In this document: positions 1 through 8,904 of the stretch, one piece after another
How the letters are laid out: each line of letters starts with the position of its first letter
Position numbering within the stretch: the stretch's first letter is position 1
NCBI RefSeq assembly: GCF_023375815.1
Contig: NZ_CP067412.1
Coordinates: forward strand, 2,418,001 to 2,482,000
Reading direction: 5' to 3'
DNA: 64,000 bases
Source: Pseudomonas sp. HS6
Lineage (GTDB): Bacteria > Pseudomonadota > Gammaproteobacteria > Pseudomonadales > Pseudomonadaceae
Program-made: the position numbers and the translations under genes
The notes under the pieces: generated by a model
What the model was told of the DNA's origin: nothing
Seen by the model: only the letters and a program-made list of their open reading frames with translations
Databases searched by the model: none

Positions 1-2
1 AG

Positions 3-782
3 GCGCTGGAGGAGGGGCTGGGCGGGCGTCTGTTCAGCCGCAATACGCGCAATGTGGCGCTGACCCCGGAAGGCGAATCCCTGCTGCCACTGGCCCGGCG
101 CCTGATCGCCGATTGGGACAACGCCGAAGACGAAATGCGCCAGCGCTTCAGCCTGCAACGCGGGCGAGTGACGCTGGCGGCGATGCCGTCGTTTGCCGGC
201 AATCTGCTGCCGCCGATCCTCAAGACCTTCCGTGCGCGTTATCCGAACGTCAACGTGACGGTTAACGACGTGATCAACGAGCAAGTGCTGGAAATGGTCC
301 GCGACCGTCAGGTGGAGCTCGGCGTGGCGTTCGAGCCGATGCAGAACACCTCGCTGACCTTCACACCTCTTTATAAGGATCGCTTCGTCGCGGTGGTGCC
401 ACAGGATTCACCCCTGGCCCTGCGCACCGACATCGACTGGCAGACCTTGTTGCAGGAACCGTTCATCACCCTGCAACGACCGTCCACGGTTCGGGTGATG
501 CTTGAGGAGCACTTGCAGGCCCGGGGCATGAAACTGCCGGTGGAGTTTGAAAGCCATCAACTGGCGACGGTCGGGCGGATGGTTGCCAGCGGGCTGGGGG
601 TGAGTGCGGTGCCGGCGTTGTGTGCCGAGCAGATGAGGGAGTTGGGCGCGCGGTGTCTGACGTTGCATGAACCGGTGGTAGAGCGGGCGATTGGCGTGTT
701 GACTGATCCGGGGAATGAGTTGTCGGCGGCGGCGCAGGCGCTTTTTGACATTCTCAAGGCTGAGGATTTGGGTCGTCTCTGA
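3..782 (+). CDS. LysR-family transcriptional regulator, 5' truncated by the window edge
   Basis: The reading frame is open from base 3 and begins inside the LysR winged-helix domain: the first codons read LEEGLGGRLFSRNTRNVALT, the typical end of the recognition helix and wing, followed by TPEGE and the linker helix. The rest is a complete LysR substrate-binding domain with two alpha/beta lobes, including the conserved 'VGRMVASGLGVSAVPAL' stretch. The first Met in frame (base 54) lies inside the DNA-binding domain and is not the true start; about 35-40 N-terminal residues are missing. The target genes and the inducer cannot be told, because the upstream neighbour lies outside the window. Confidence 0.9.
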   Translation, partial: ALEEGLGGRLFSRNTRNVALTPEGESLLPLARRLIADWDNAEDEMRQRFSLQRGRVTLAAMPSFAGNLLPPILKTFRARYPNVNVTVNDVINEQVLEMVRDRQVELGVAFEPMQNTSLTFTPLYKDRFVAVVPQDSPLALRTDIDWQTLLQEPFITLQRPSTVRVMLEEHLQARGMKLPVEFESHQLATVGRMVASGLGVSAVPALCAEQMRELGARCLTLHEPVVERAIGVLTDPGNELSAAAQALFDILKAEDLGRL

Positions 783-836
783 AATCCATCCCCCTCATCG
801 GAAGGCCGCCCGCCCAGCCCTCCTGAAACGTCGGAC

Positions 837-967
837 CGCCCCCAAGGGGGGCGAGGGGGAAAGGGAGCCGATCTTCATGTATTCCAAAACCTGAGTTCGA
901 CTCGGTATCTCGGGTCGACGTACCTCGAAAGTACCACTCGGTCAGTTCCCTCTCCCTTGGGAGAGGG
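837..967. repeat. Two GC-rich palindromes in the gap between the LysR and Sir2 genes
   Basis: The 232-bp gap holds two hairpins. One at 837-853 is CGCCCCC-AA-GGGGGGCG. The other at 948-967 is CCCTCTCCC-TT-GGGAGAGGG and is followed by CTAGGGTGAGGGGGTGGG, the complement of the CCCTCACCCTAGCCCTCTCCC motif scattered through Pseudomonas intergenic regions. The flanking genes converge here, so the palindromes may also stop transcription. No gene is seen in the gap. Confidence 0.6.
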
Positions 968-1014
968 CTAGGGTGAGGGGGTGGGATCGCCAGCCGAACA
1001 TCACTCTCACAGCA

Positions 1015-1857
1015 TCAACCCTTCATCGCCTGAGCCAACAGCGGCAACAACGCCTCACAAGACGCCTCAATCTTCAAATCGAGCAACTCATCCGCCCGGG
1101 TCTTCCCCAGATTGATCGCAATCAACGGCTTGCCCCGATCCGCGATCACCCGGCACAAGCGAAACGCCGAATACGCCATCAACGACGAGCCAATCACCAG
1201 CATCCCGGCGGCATTCTCCGCCGCCGCCATGGCCCGGGCTGCCGTAGGTTGCGCCACGTTCTCACCAAAAAACACCACATCCGGCTTCATCCGTTCGCCT
1301 TCGCAATGCGGACAATGCGGCACCTGGAAACGTGCCTCGAAGGCCGGGTCGAGCAAGGTATCGCCGTCCGGCGCCTGCACGGCATCGACACCCGCCAGAT
1401 ACGGATTCTGCGTCTCCATCAATTGCTGAATCGAATCCCGCTCGCTGCGCTGACCACAATCCAGACACAGCACCCGATGCAGGCTGCCGTGCAGTTCGAT
1501 GACATCGTGGCTGCCGGCCTGATCGTGCAAGGTATCGACATTCTGGGTGATCAGGCCGCCGATCCGGCCGTGGCTTTGCAGGCTGGCCAGAGCCTCGTGA
1601 GCCGCATTCGGCTGGGCCTGACGCACACGGGGCCAGCCGAGCATCGCTCGGGCCCAGTAGCGGCGACGCGACTCGGGGGCCGACAGAAATTCCTGATACA
1701 TCATCGGCTGCCGGCCCCGGCGTACGCCGTTGGTATCGCGGTAATCGGGGATGCCCGACGGCGTGCTGATACCGGCGCCGGTCAGGACCACGAAATCACC
1801 GTCGGCCATGGCCTGTTGCAGGTAATCGAGATGTTCGTCGAGGGGGCGGTCGAGCAT
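1015..1857 (-). CDS. Sir2-family NAD-dependent protein deacylase (sirtuin)
   Basis: Sirtuins remove acyl groups from lysine side chains using NAD+ and act in the cytoplasm. All hallmarks are visible in this 280-residue protein: NAD-binding GAGIS (27-31) and GIPDYR (35-40), TQNVDTLH (104-111), catalytic His123 in HGS, and a zinc site of two Cys pairs (131/134 and 182/185). The later 'VIGSSL' and 'INLG' motifs of the Rossmann part are also present. I chose the ATG at 1857 because GGAG lies 8 bases upstream; an in-frame start 14 codons earlier has no such site. The gene stands alone and converges on the LysR gene. The insertion between the Cys pairs is long, as in class II-like bacterial sirtuins. 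The physiological target is unknown. Confidence 0.92.
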   Translation of the reverse strand: MLDRPLDEHLDYLQQAMADGDFVVLTGAGISTPSGIPDYRDTNGVRRGRQPMMYQEFLSAPESRRRYWARAMLGWPRVRQAQPNAAHEALASLQSHGRIGGLITQNVDTLHDQAGSHDVIELHGSLHRVLCLDCGQRSERDSIQQLMETQNPYLAGVDAVQAPDGDTLLDPAFEARFQVPHCPHCEGERMKPDVVFFGENVAQPTAARAMAAAENAAGMLVIGSSLMAYSAFRLCRVIADRGKPLIAINLGKTRADELLDLKIEASCEALLPLLAQAMKG

Positions 1858-1902
1858 GGTCAGCGCTCCGCAGGCTGTGAGTGCCTTGCAGGTTAGCACT
1901 GC

Positions 1903-1927
1903 CGGGCGCCTCTTATGGAGGCGCCCG
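1903..1927 (-). terminator. Hairpin after the 1937-2983 methyltransferase gene
   Basis: A 10-bp perfect stem, CGGGCGCCTC / GAGGCGCCCG, with a 5-base loop sits 10 bases beyond the methyltransferase stop codon. There is no T-run, so it is either a weak intrinsic terminator or a 3' mRNA-stabilising hairpin. Confidence 0.6.
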
Positions 1928-1936
1928 CTGCGACGT

Positions 1937-2983
1937 TTACTTGCGTGCCTCCAGAATCAGGTTGAACGGCGTCTGCGTCGCCCGCCGGAACTGCTTGAAC
2001 CCGGCTTCGCTGAACACTTTGCGCAAGCGCATCTCGCCGGCCTGCGCACCGAGCCCCAGGCCCACTTCCTGGGACAGCGAGTTCGGTGTGCAAATGAACG
2101 TCGATGCCGCATAGAACAGGCGCCCGACCGGGTTGATATTGTCGTCCAGCGCATCGTTGGCAAAGGGTTCAACCAGCAACACCGTGCCGTCGTCCTTCAG
2201 GCAGTCGTAGGCGTGCCTCGCTGCGCCGACCGGGTCGCCCATATCGTGCAGGCAATCGAAATAGCAGATCAGGTCGTAGTCATCGCCGGGAAAGCTTTTT
2301 GCCGAGCCCTGGAAAAACTTTGCGCGGCTGCTGACCCCGCCTTCTTCAGCCCGCTGGGTGGCAACGGTGACCGAAGGGGCGTGGTAGTCGAATCCGACGA
2401 AACGCGAGTTGGGATAGGCCTGGGCCATGATCACCGTGGAAGCGCCATGACCGCAGCCGACATCGGCAACCTTGGCGCCGTCTTCCAGTTTAGCCACAAC
2501 GCCCTCCAGCGCCGGCAGCCATTCGGCGATCAAGTGCCCTTTGTAGCCGGGGCGGAAGAAACGCTCGGTGCCGGTGAACATGCACGGATGGTGATCACCC
2601 CAGGGCAGGGCGCCATTGCCGCGCATGGCTTTGACCAGTTTGTCCTTGTCGTGGAAAAACGACGCCACCACGCCGAGACCGCCGGCCACGTAGACCGGCG
2701 AATCTTCCTTGGCTAGGGCCATCGCCTGTTCTTCCGGCAGGCGGAATTTGCCGTCCAGGTGTTCCATGTAGCCGGAAGCCGCGTGGGCGCTCAGCCATTC
2801 GCGGACCAGTCGAGTGTTGCAGGCGGTTTTTTCGGCGAGGGTTTCCGGGGAGATCGGCTGGCTGTCGGCCATGGCTTTATACAAGCCAAGTTCTTCGCCG
2901 ACGATGACATTGGCCAGCATCGCCGCGCCGCCCATGTCGTTGACCAGTTTGCCCATGAACTCGTTGAGTCTGGCCTCGTCCAT
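1937..2983 (-). CDS. Class I SAM-dependent methyltransferase with N-terminal winged-helix-like domain
   Basis: The 348-residue protein has an N-terminal helical part resembling the dimerisation/winged-helix domain of small-molecule O-methyltransferases ('ETLAEKTACNTRLVREWLSA', a TetR/HTH-like helix pattern). A Rossmann methyltransferase core follows, with motif I VADVGCGHGAST near residue 175, an acidic residue at the next strand (FVGFDYH) and 'DLICYFDCLHDMGDP' as motif IV. The C-terminal half matches the family often labelled trans-aconitate- or RcsF-like methyltransferase. The substrate cannot be deduced. The start at 2983 has AGGAG 8 bases upstream; an upstream in-frame start lacks a site. 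It is monocistronic, and its promoter region (2984-3247) faces an AT-rich gene pair. Confidence 0.85.
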   Translation of the reverse strand: MDEARLNEFMGKLVNDMGGAAMLANVIVGEELGLYKAMADSQPISPETLAEKTACNTRLVREWLSAHAASGYMEHLDGKFRLPEEQAMALAKEDSPVYVAGGLGVVASFFHDKDKLVKAMRGNGALPWGDHHPCMFTGTERFFRPGYKGHLIAEWLPALEGVVAKLEDGAKVADVGCGHGASTVIMAQAYPNSRFVGFDYHAPSVTVATQRAEEGGVSSRAKFFQGSAKSFPGDDYDLICYFDCLHDMGDPVGAARHAYDCLKDDGTVLLVEPFANDALDDNINPVGRLFYAASTFICTPNSLSQEVGLGLGAQAGEMRLRKVFSEAGFKQFRRATQTPFNLILEARK

Positions 2984-3247
2984 GTCATGTGCTCCTGTTA
3001 CAGGATCACAGTCCGGTGGTGTTGGGGGTCGAGGCATTCACCACCGGGCGGTGGTCGTGGAAACGGGCAGGGCGACACTGCTGTCCTGCGTCCCCCTCGA
3101 CTGGGTAATGTTTGAGTCTAGTCGGTGTTGGTGCCGGCGAAAGCACGATAGGCGCACTTCCTTACGCAACACGCAGATTTTGCCTACAACTTCGACGTGG
3201 CTCTATCCCATATTCTGAATCGACTCGGTCGAGGCAAGGACTTTTGA

Positions 3248-3436
3248 GTGCTGAAGTCTTTGTTTATCTGTGAAGTCCGAAGCCACTTCCTCGCACAGAT
3301 TGATCGAGTCCGCCGAGAAATCATCCCCGCTAAAAGCCATGAACTCTGTCGTCTTGCCGGGTTACTCACCGATGGTGCTCGGGAGCCGAAGTGCAGAGAT
3401 AAAGTGATGCATTGGATGCAACGGAGAGCGAATTGA
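3248..3436 (+). CDS. Small protein of unknown function (62 aa), first gene of a coupled pair
   Basis: The GTG start at 3248 is preceded by AAGGA at a 7-base spacing. The protein is basic and Arg/Lys-rich with three Cys, with no signal peptide or membrane segment. I do not recognise a family. Its TGA stop overlaps the TTG start of the next gene (TTGA), which implies translational coupling and is the main argument that it is real. Base composition is lower in G+C than the neighbouring backbone, so the pair may have been acquired. Confidence 0.5.
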   Translation: MLKSLFICEVRSHFLAQIDRVRREIIPAKSHELCRLAGLLTDGAREPKCRDKVMHWMQRRAN

Positions 3437-3966
3437 CCGCCTACTTTCCACCGCTGTGCATAGGCGGATTGACGTACAACCTTTCTCATCTCGAACCCTT
3501 TACATTCACGATTCAGAGTCAATTGGCGAAGCGTGATTTACGCGTGCACGTCACTTTTTCGAATCACTGTTTCAGCAAGGGATACGATCAAGCCTCACAT
3601 CCGGCTGGGGTGCCAATCCTGCTCGACCATGCCCAGCGGCAGCGTACCTTTTGCATGATCCGCTACCGCCTTTCACTGTCACTGCCGCCAGTGATCAAGG
3701 GATTGAATCATCCCCAGGCGAAAGTCAGTGAAACGGCGGCGATGCGAAACTGGGCGTACTCCATCATGATTGAGGACCCGAGCGGGCCCTACCATGTCTT
3801 TTTTGAGTTACGTCGCGCTGTAGAAGGGAAGCCACAAGATCTCAACCTGGTCGTGGAAAGCGCCTACCACCAGACTGAAAAGCCGCCCAGGCTGTTCGGG
3901 AAAATGGGATTTATGCTGATGTGCGGTAAGGTCTACCTTCGTCAACCGACCTCCACCAAACGCTGA
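3433..3966 (+). CDS. Conserved-looking hypothetical protein (177 aa), second gene of a coupled pair
   Basis: A 177-residue soluble protein of no family I can name. It is rich in predicted beta strands in the middle ('RTFCMIRYRLSLSLPPV', 'YSIMIEDPSGPYHVFFELR') and has His/Cys residues scattered through the first 100 residues. I chose TTG at 3433 because GGAG lies 6 bases upstream and the TTGA overlap with the preceding 62-aa gene is a classic coupling signal; an upstream TTG at 3412 is possible. A strong intrinsic terminator follows 12 bases after the stop. The sample 3481-3540 has only 25 of 60 G+C, well below the backbone, which suggests horizontal transfer. Confidence 0.65.
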   Translation: MTAYFPPLCIGGLTYNLSHLEPFTFTIQSQLAKRDLRVHVTFSNHCFSKGYDQASHPAGVPILLDHAQRQRTFCMIRYRLSLSLPPVIKGLNHPQAKVSETAAMRNWAYSIMIEDPSGPYHVFFELRRAVEGKPQDLNLVVESAYHQTEKPPRLFGKMGFMLMCGKVYLRQPTSTKR

Positions 3967-3978
3967 CACCAGAAACGA

Positions 3979-4003
3979 AAAAAGGCGCCAAAGGCGCCTT
4001 TTT
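3979..4003 (+). terminator. Intrinsic terminator
   Basis: An 11-bp perfect stem, AAAAAGGCGCC / GGCGCCTTTTT, with a 3-base loop lies just after the 3433-3966 gene. It ends in T's on the plus strand and, because of the A-run, can also work on the minus strand. Confidence 0.9.
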
Positions 4004-4178
4004 CGATTCGGTAAAGCAGATCCAGACACCACTTACGAACCGCCTTGCGCGGTTACAGCTCTCGCTGCTGGGAAGCGCTCAATCTCATCTGGTCAGTCGC
4101 TTCGATGGGGGCAAAGCTAACGAAAACTGGCGGATACGTCAATGAATTCGTAACTCGCCGTTCACGAAGAGGACAGCG

Positions 4179-4260
4179 GGTTCTGTATCCCATTGTGTAC
4201 AGACCCACCGCCGATACAAAACCCGCCACTTCCCGCGCATTGCCCACACAGCGGCGATAC
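4179..4260 (+). promoter_or_regulatory. Promoter module upstream of the MNIO gene, shared with 8110-8190
   Basis: The 359-bp gap 3967-4325 has no gene besides the terminator. It holds GGTTCTGTATC (4179-4189), ACCCGCCACTTCCCG (4221-4235) and ACACAGCGGCGATAC (4246-4260). The same three blocks occur in the same order over 81 bp at 8110-8190. The second block matches in 14 of 15 positions and the third in 12 of 15. The two blocks abut at 8175/8176 but are 10 bp, one helical turn, apart here. This points to a common regulator, most simply the response regulator encoded at 7235-7975. Confidence 0.55.
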
Positions 4261-4325
4261 ACCCGCCGGTTTAACTGAGCCTGTCAGTCGCCACGCCCGG
4301 CGGCTCCTCAGCAGAGATCTTGCCC

Positions 4326-5165
4326 ATGCAGACTCCCCACCCCACCTTGCAGGCCAGCGTCGGGCTCGGCTTGCGTCGCGGCTTGATGAAGGACCTTCAA
4401 GCCGCCCGCACCAGTGATTTTGACTTTCTCGAAGTCGCCCCGGAAAACTGGATCGGCGTCGGCGGTGCCCACGGTGCCGCGCTGCGTGAACTGGCCGAGC
4501 GTTATCCGTTGTCCTGCCACGGTTTGTCGTTGTCGCTCGGCGGTTCGGCGCCGCTGGACGTCGATTTCCTTCGGGAAGTCCGGGTGTTTCTCGATCATTA
4601 CAACGTGCCGCTGTACAGCGAACACCTGAGCTACTGCAGCGATGACGGCCATCTCTACGACCTGCTGCCGTTGCCGTTCACTGAAGAAGCCGTGCGCCAC
4701 GTGGCGGCGCGGATCCGTCAGGCTCAGGACATCCTCGACCGGCGTCTGGCAGTGGAAAACGTTTCCTATTACGCCGCGCCCCGGCAGGACATGGACGAGG
4801 TGACGTTCACCAATGCCGTGCTGCGCGAGGCCGATTGCGACTTGCTGCTCGATGTGAACAACGTCTACGTCAACTCGATCAACCACGGTTTCGATCCGCG
4901 GACGTTTCTGGCCGGGATCGAACCGGGGCGGGTGGTCGGGATGCACGTGGCCGGGCATTTCGACGAGTCCGACACGCTGAAAATCGACACCCACGGCGCC
5001 TCGGTGAAACCCGTGGTCTGGTCGCTGCTGGCAGACGCCTACGCGCGATTCGGTGCCCAGCCGACCTTGCTCGAGCGCGACTTCAACTTCCCGGCCTTCT
5101 CCGAGTTGGTGGCGGAGTTGCAGACCATTCGCCGCTTGCAGAGTCAGGGAGGCCAACGTGGATAA
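4326..5165 (+). CDS. DUF692 / MNIO-family multinuclear non-heme iron oxidase (MbnB/BufB-like)
   Basis: MNIO enzymes are TIM-barrel oxidases with two or three irons that modify cysteine or other residues in ribosomally made peptides (MbnB in methanobactin, BufB in bufferin synthesis). In this 279-residue protein the expected metal ligands are visible: His65 (SCHGLS), Glu99-His100 (YSEHLSY), Glu144 (VENVS), Asp176 and Asn178/179 ([11 protein letters not shown]), His187, His207 and His211 (GMHVAGH), Asp221-His223 (DTHGAS) and Glu250 (LLERDFN). The DUF2063 partner gene follows with an 8-base overlap. No precursor peptide gene lies beside it, which is unusual; candidates are the small exported Cys proteins at 8281 and 8573, which share its promoter module. 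I recall a similar DUF692/DUF2063 pair near bfmRS in P. aeruginosa, not checked here. Confidence 0.88.
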   Translation: MQTPHPTLQASVGLGLRRGLMKDLQAARTSDFDFLEVAPENWIGVGGAHGAALRELAERYPLSCHGLSLSLGGSAPLDVDFLREVRVFLDHYNVPLYSEHLSYCSDDGHLYDLLPLPFTEEAVRHVAARIRQAQDILDRRLAVENVSYYAAPRQDMDEVTFTNAVLREADCDLLLDVNNVYVNSINHGFDPRTFLAGIEPGRVVGMHVAGHFDESDTLKIDTHGASVKPVVWSLLADAYARFGAQPTLLERDFNFPAFSELVAELQTIRRLQSQGGQRG

Positions 5166-5907
5166 CCTTGAGCAGCAAGAGCGGGCGCTGACGCGCTACC
5201 TGCGCGATCCTGTGAACGAGATGCCCCCGGCCGATATGAACGCGGCGCGAGTAAATGTTTATCGCGATCTGGTGTTCAACAATGTCTCGCAACTGTTGGG
5301 CGGAACGTTTCCGGTGCTGATCCGGATCATTGGCCAGGAACGCTGGCGCACTCTGATTCGCGGCTTTCTGCGGGACTACCGGGCGCAGACACCGAAATTC
5401 GGTGAGATTGCCGAGGAGTTTGTCGGTTACCTCGCCTCGGAGCCCGCCGTGTTGAGCGCGGGTGAGTGGCCGGCGTTTCTGGTGGAGCTGGCGCATTACG
5501 AGTGGGTGGAAATGGTGTTGCAGCAGTCCGATGCCGAACCGTTGCCGGCAAGTGATCCCGCGTGGCTGCTGGAGCGGCCATTGCAGGTTACGGCACTGGC
5601 ATGGCCATTGGCGTATGTGTGGCCGGTGCAGATCCTCAGCCCTGAGCATCAACCGAATACGCCACCGGCCCAGCCGACCTTGCTGCTGGTGCGGCGTGCG
5701 GTGGATTTCAGTGTGAAGTTTTCCGAGTTGAGTCCGTTGGCGTGGCGGTTGTTGCAGCGGATTGGCGATTTCCCGTTGCTGAATGGTCGTGAGCAACTGG
5801 AAGGGCTGGCGATGGAGGCGGGCTTATCAGGACCGGCATCGTTCATGGACAGCGGTCTGGCCTTGTTGCGGCAGATGCATGAAGACGGTGTGATCGGAAT
5901 CAACTGA
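5158..5907 (+). CDS. DUF2063 protein, RRE-type partner of the MNIO enzyme (BufC/HvfC-like)
   Basis: This 249-residue protein begins with the DUF2063 putative DNA-binding/RRE-like domain: an N-terminal '[14 protein letters not shown]' helix, then '[24 protein letters not shown]', which is diagnostic of the family. The C-terminal half is a second helical/beta domain. In characterised MNIO systems this protein binds the leader of the precursor peptide and the enzyme. The GTG at 5158 has GGGAGG 5 bases upstream and overlaps the end of the MNIO gene, so the two are coupled. The operon ends here: the stop at 5907 converges on the histidine kinase gene with a 23-base gap. Confidence 0.85.
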   Translation: MDNLEQQERALTRYLRDPVNEMPPADMNAARVNVYRDLVFNNVSQLLGGTFPVLIRIIGQERWRTLIRGFLRDYRAQTPKFGEIAEEFVGYLASEPAVLSAGEWPAFLVELAHYEWVEMVLQQSDAEPLPASDPAWLLERPLQVTALAWPLAYVWPVQILSPEHQPNTPPAQPTLLLVRRAVDFSVKFSELSPLAWRLLQRIGDFPLLNGREQLEGLAMEAGLSGPASFMDSGLALLRQMHEDGVIGIN

Positions 5908-5930
5908 TCCCACAGGGATTTATGTTTGGT

Positions 5931-7234
5931 TCAGGTGTGTAGGGGCAGCTTCAGTTCAGCACATAACCCGCCACCGTCACGGTTGCTCAAACTCAGCGAA
6001 CCACCCAGCGCCATCGCCAGTTGCTGCGCAATCGCCAGACCGAGGCCAGTGCCCCCAGTGCTGCGGTTGCGCGAGTTTTCCACGCGGTAGAACGGCTCCA
6101 TCACCTGGGCCAGCTCTTCTTCAGCAATGCCAGGGCCTCGATCCATGACTTTGATCGAGAGGCCGTTGCTTTGGCGTTCGACCAATAGTTCGGCAGCACC
6201 GGCAAACTTCAGCGCGTTGTCGGTCAGGTTGACCAGCACCCGGCGCAGGGCATGGGGGCGGGTGTCGATCACCGCTTCACTCTTGCCACTCAGTTGCACC
6301 TCTTTGCCCATGTCCTGATAGTCAAACACCAGGCTGTCGAGGAATGAATCCAGATTGGTGCGCCGACTTTCCTCGGTCGAACCGTGGATGCTGCGGGCAT
6401 AGGCCACGCCTTCACGCACCAGATGCTCCATCTCGCCGAGGTCGTTCCACAGTTTGTCCTTTTCCGCCGAATCGTCCATGAACTCCGCGCGCAGTTTCAT
6501 CCGGGTGATCGGGGTTTGCAGGTCATGGGAAATCGCCGCCAACAACTGCATGCGTTCTTTCAGGTACGCGGCGATCCGCGCCTGCATGGTGTTGAACGCA
6601 CGGGCGGCGTAGGCCACCTCGTTCGGGCCTTTTTCGTCGAGATTGATCGGGTGAGCGTTGGGGTCGAGGGTTTCCACCGCGTTGGCCAGTCGGGTCAGCG
6701 GGCGGATGGCGATGCGCACTGCCAGCCAGGTGCAGGCAATCATCAGCGCCAGTTGCCCGAGCAATACCACCGGTAACCACGGCGACAGCGGCACCATCGA
6801 AGGTCGCACGTCGATGGTCACCGGGCTGCCGTCGCTCAGGCGCAAATGGCCCTGAAAGTGCTTTTTCGGTCCGGGAATGTCGGTAAAGGTCAGTGGGTAG
6901 GCTTCGCCGATGGCATCGGTGATCGAGGTCACTGCAATCGGCACATCGCTCGGGCCGATCGGCGTGCCCGGTTCGCCTTCGCTCAGCAGGTAACCGTAGT
7001 TGTTCCGGGCCAGGCGTTCGAGCCACATCGGGCGTTCGTCGGCGGGCAAGCGGTCGAGGATTGCAATCGAGGTCGAGACGTCGGTTTCCAGGTTGCCAAG
7101 CATGGTGTTCTTCGCGCTTTCATAGCGCTCGTAATACTGCGCACCGAACGACAGCGCCTGCGCCAGCAGCAAACCGATCAGGAAAATCAGCGACAACCGT
7201 GAGGCCAGGGTACGCGGCCAGTGCAGGGCAAACG

Positions 7235-7238
<4 letters not shown>
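5931..7238 (-). CDS. Sensor histidine kinase (two-component system, BfmS-like position)
   Basis: A 435-residue inner-membrane sensor. TM1 (about 13-33) is followed by a ~120-residue periplasmic sensor region, TM2 (about 153-175), a HAMP domain, and a DHp helix with phospho-acceptor His238 in AISHDLQTPITR. The ATPase domain carries the N box (NLTDNALKFA), G1 (DRGPGI) and G2 (GTGLGLAIAQQL). The start overlaps the response-regulator stop as ATGA, so the two are translationally coupled. It is flanked by the MNIO operon on one side and small exported proteins on the other, which suggests its signal concerns the periplasm (metal, thiol or oxidant stress). The arrangement resembles bfmS of P. aeruginosa, but I do not assign the name. 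Confidence 0.92.
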
Positions 7239-7975
<737 letters not shown>

Positions 7976-8017
7976 GGAGCCAAACCTCTATCAAGGGGGA
8001 ATGTCTCGCAGTCTATA

Positions 8018-8033
8018 GAGCCCGCGCGGGCTC
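8018..8033. repeat. Perfect 16-bp palindrome upstream of the response-regulator gene
   Basis: GAGCCCGCGCGGGCTC reads identically on both strands and lies 43 bases upstream of the response-regulator start codon. It could be an operator or a hairpin in the leader of that operon. No protein is assigned to it. Confidence 0.5.
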
Positions 8034-8109
8034 GCCTGCCTGCCTTTGTATTGCAGTGTATCTGGCGCAACGACGGATACACGGGGACGCAAAAACACGA
8101 TTTTTTCAG

Positions 8110-8190
8110 GGTTTTGTATCGCTGTGTATCCCCCGGCGGCAGAGATACGTAGCGATTTATACCCGCCATTTCCCGACACAGACGGGATAC
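8110..8190 (+). promoter_or_regulatory. Promoter module upstream of the DUF2790 operon, shared with 4179-4260
   Basis: The 305-bp intergenic region 7976-8280 separates the divergent two-component and DUF2790 operons. It contains GGTTTTGTATC (8110-8120), ACCCGCCATTTCCCG (8161-8175) and ACACAGACGGGATAC (8176-8190), matching the blocks upstream of the MNIO gene in order and overall length. Further TGTATC and GATAC half-sites lie at 8057-8062 and near 8075, closer to the response-regulator gene. Confidence 0.55.
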
Positions 8191-8280
8191 CTCGCGAGCC
8201 TTAAATGAGCTCCATCGAGGCACAGCACAGCGCCTCGGCTCAATCAACGACCTGACCATTGAAGCCTTGAGGAAATCGCC

Positions 8281-8544
8281 ATGAAAAACAAATCCGTTAT
8301 CGCCGCCTGCCTGTTTGCCGCCCTGAACATCTGCACCCTGTCGGCCCGCGCCGAAGCGGTTGCCGCTCCGCAAACCTACACCTACGGCACGCATCTGGAC
8401 ATCCAGAAAGTGATCTCGATGAAAGAAGACAAATCGATGACCTGCGGCATCGTCGACGCCCGCATGACCTACCTCGATTCGGCCGGCCAGACCCGCGTGC
8501 TCGACTACAGCAAATTCGCCGACGGCTGCGACAACCAGAACTGA
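8281..8544 (+). CDS. DUF2790 small exported protein
   Basis: An 87-residue protein with a signal peptide (hydrophobic core about 6-19, cleavage near the SARA motif at 21-24) and a short mature domain with 'YTYGTHLDIQKVISM' and 'YLDSAGQTRVLDYSKFADGC', typical of the Pseudomonas DUF2790 family. The mature part has two Cys (55 and 83) that could form a disulphide. The start has GAGGA upstream. It begins a three-gene run (8281, 8573, 8905). Family function is unknown. The shared promoter module with the MNIO operon makes it worth testing as a partner or substrate, but its domain looks folded rather than peptide-like. Confidence 0.85.
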   Translation: MKNKSVIAACLFAALNICTLSARAEAVAAPQTYTYGTHLDIQKVISMKEDKSMTCGIVDARMTYLDSAGQTRVLDYSKFADGCDNQN

Positions 8545-8572
8545 TCCGCCACCCACTTAAAGGAAGACCGCC

Positions 8573-8827
8573 ATGAACAACGTATCGCGTTTCTTGACCG
8601 CCATTGCCTTCTCTTTCGCCGGTGTCGCGGCGCATGCCAACAGCGCCGTCGAACAGAATAGCTGTGCCGGCAGCACCTGCTTTCAACTCAGCCCGGTGGC
8701 CAAACAGGGCAGTGATGCCTTGATCGCTGCCGACGGCGCCAGCCATACCCCGCAAGGCCAGACAGTCGCCGAAAACGGCGCCAGCCGGACGCCGCAGAGC
8801 CAATGGCTGGACAGCCAGACCGCTTAA
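8573..8827 (+). CDS. Small exported Cys-containing peptide (84 aa) of unknown function
   Basis: A clear signal peptide (residues 1-22, cleaved after AHA) precedes a 62-residue mature peptide with a C-x4-C motif (Cys31, Cys36) near its N-terminus. Two imperfect copies of the repeat GASxTPQxQ follow (GASHTPQGQ and GASRTPQSQ). No folded domain is apparent. AAGGA precedes the ATG, and the gene lies 28 bases after the DUF2790 gene. A short secreted peptide with paired Cys, in the same putative regulon as an MNIO/DUF2063 pair and followed by a thiol-disulphide protein, is the best local candidate for a modified peptide, but that is inference. Confidence 0.75.
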   Translation: MNNVSRFLTAIAFSFAGVAAHANSAVEQNSCAGSTCFQLSPVAKQGSDALIAADGASHTPQGQTVAENGASRTPQSQWLDSQTA

Positions 8828-8904
8828 GCCCCGAGCGTGTCTGTCGGTGAACGGCAGACACCTGTATTGACGGCAGACCGCCCATCCTTCAAGAGGTGAA
8901 CCTC

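Noticed and set aside
783..1014. The clustered GC hairpins as a CRISPR array
   Set aside because: There are only two palindromes of different sequence, with no equal repeats or spacers.
973..1896. A 307-codon plus-strand frame opposite the Sir2 gene
   Set aside because: The Sir2 frame has all catalytic motifs and a binding site; the opposite frame is Arg/Gln-rich with no domain, an antisense shadow of GC-rich sequence.
4045..4278. Overlapping 77- and 69-codon frames in the MNIO promoter region
   Set aside because: Neither has a ribosome-binding site or recognisable product, and the region matches the promoter module at 8110-8190.
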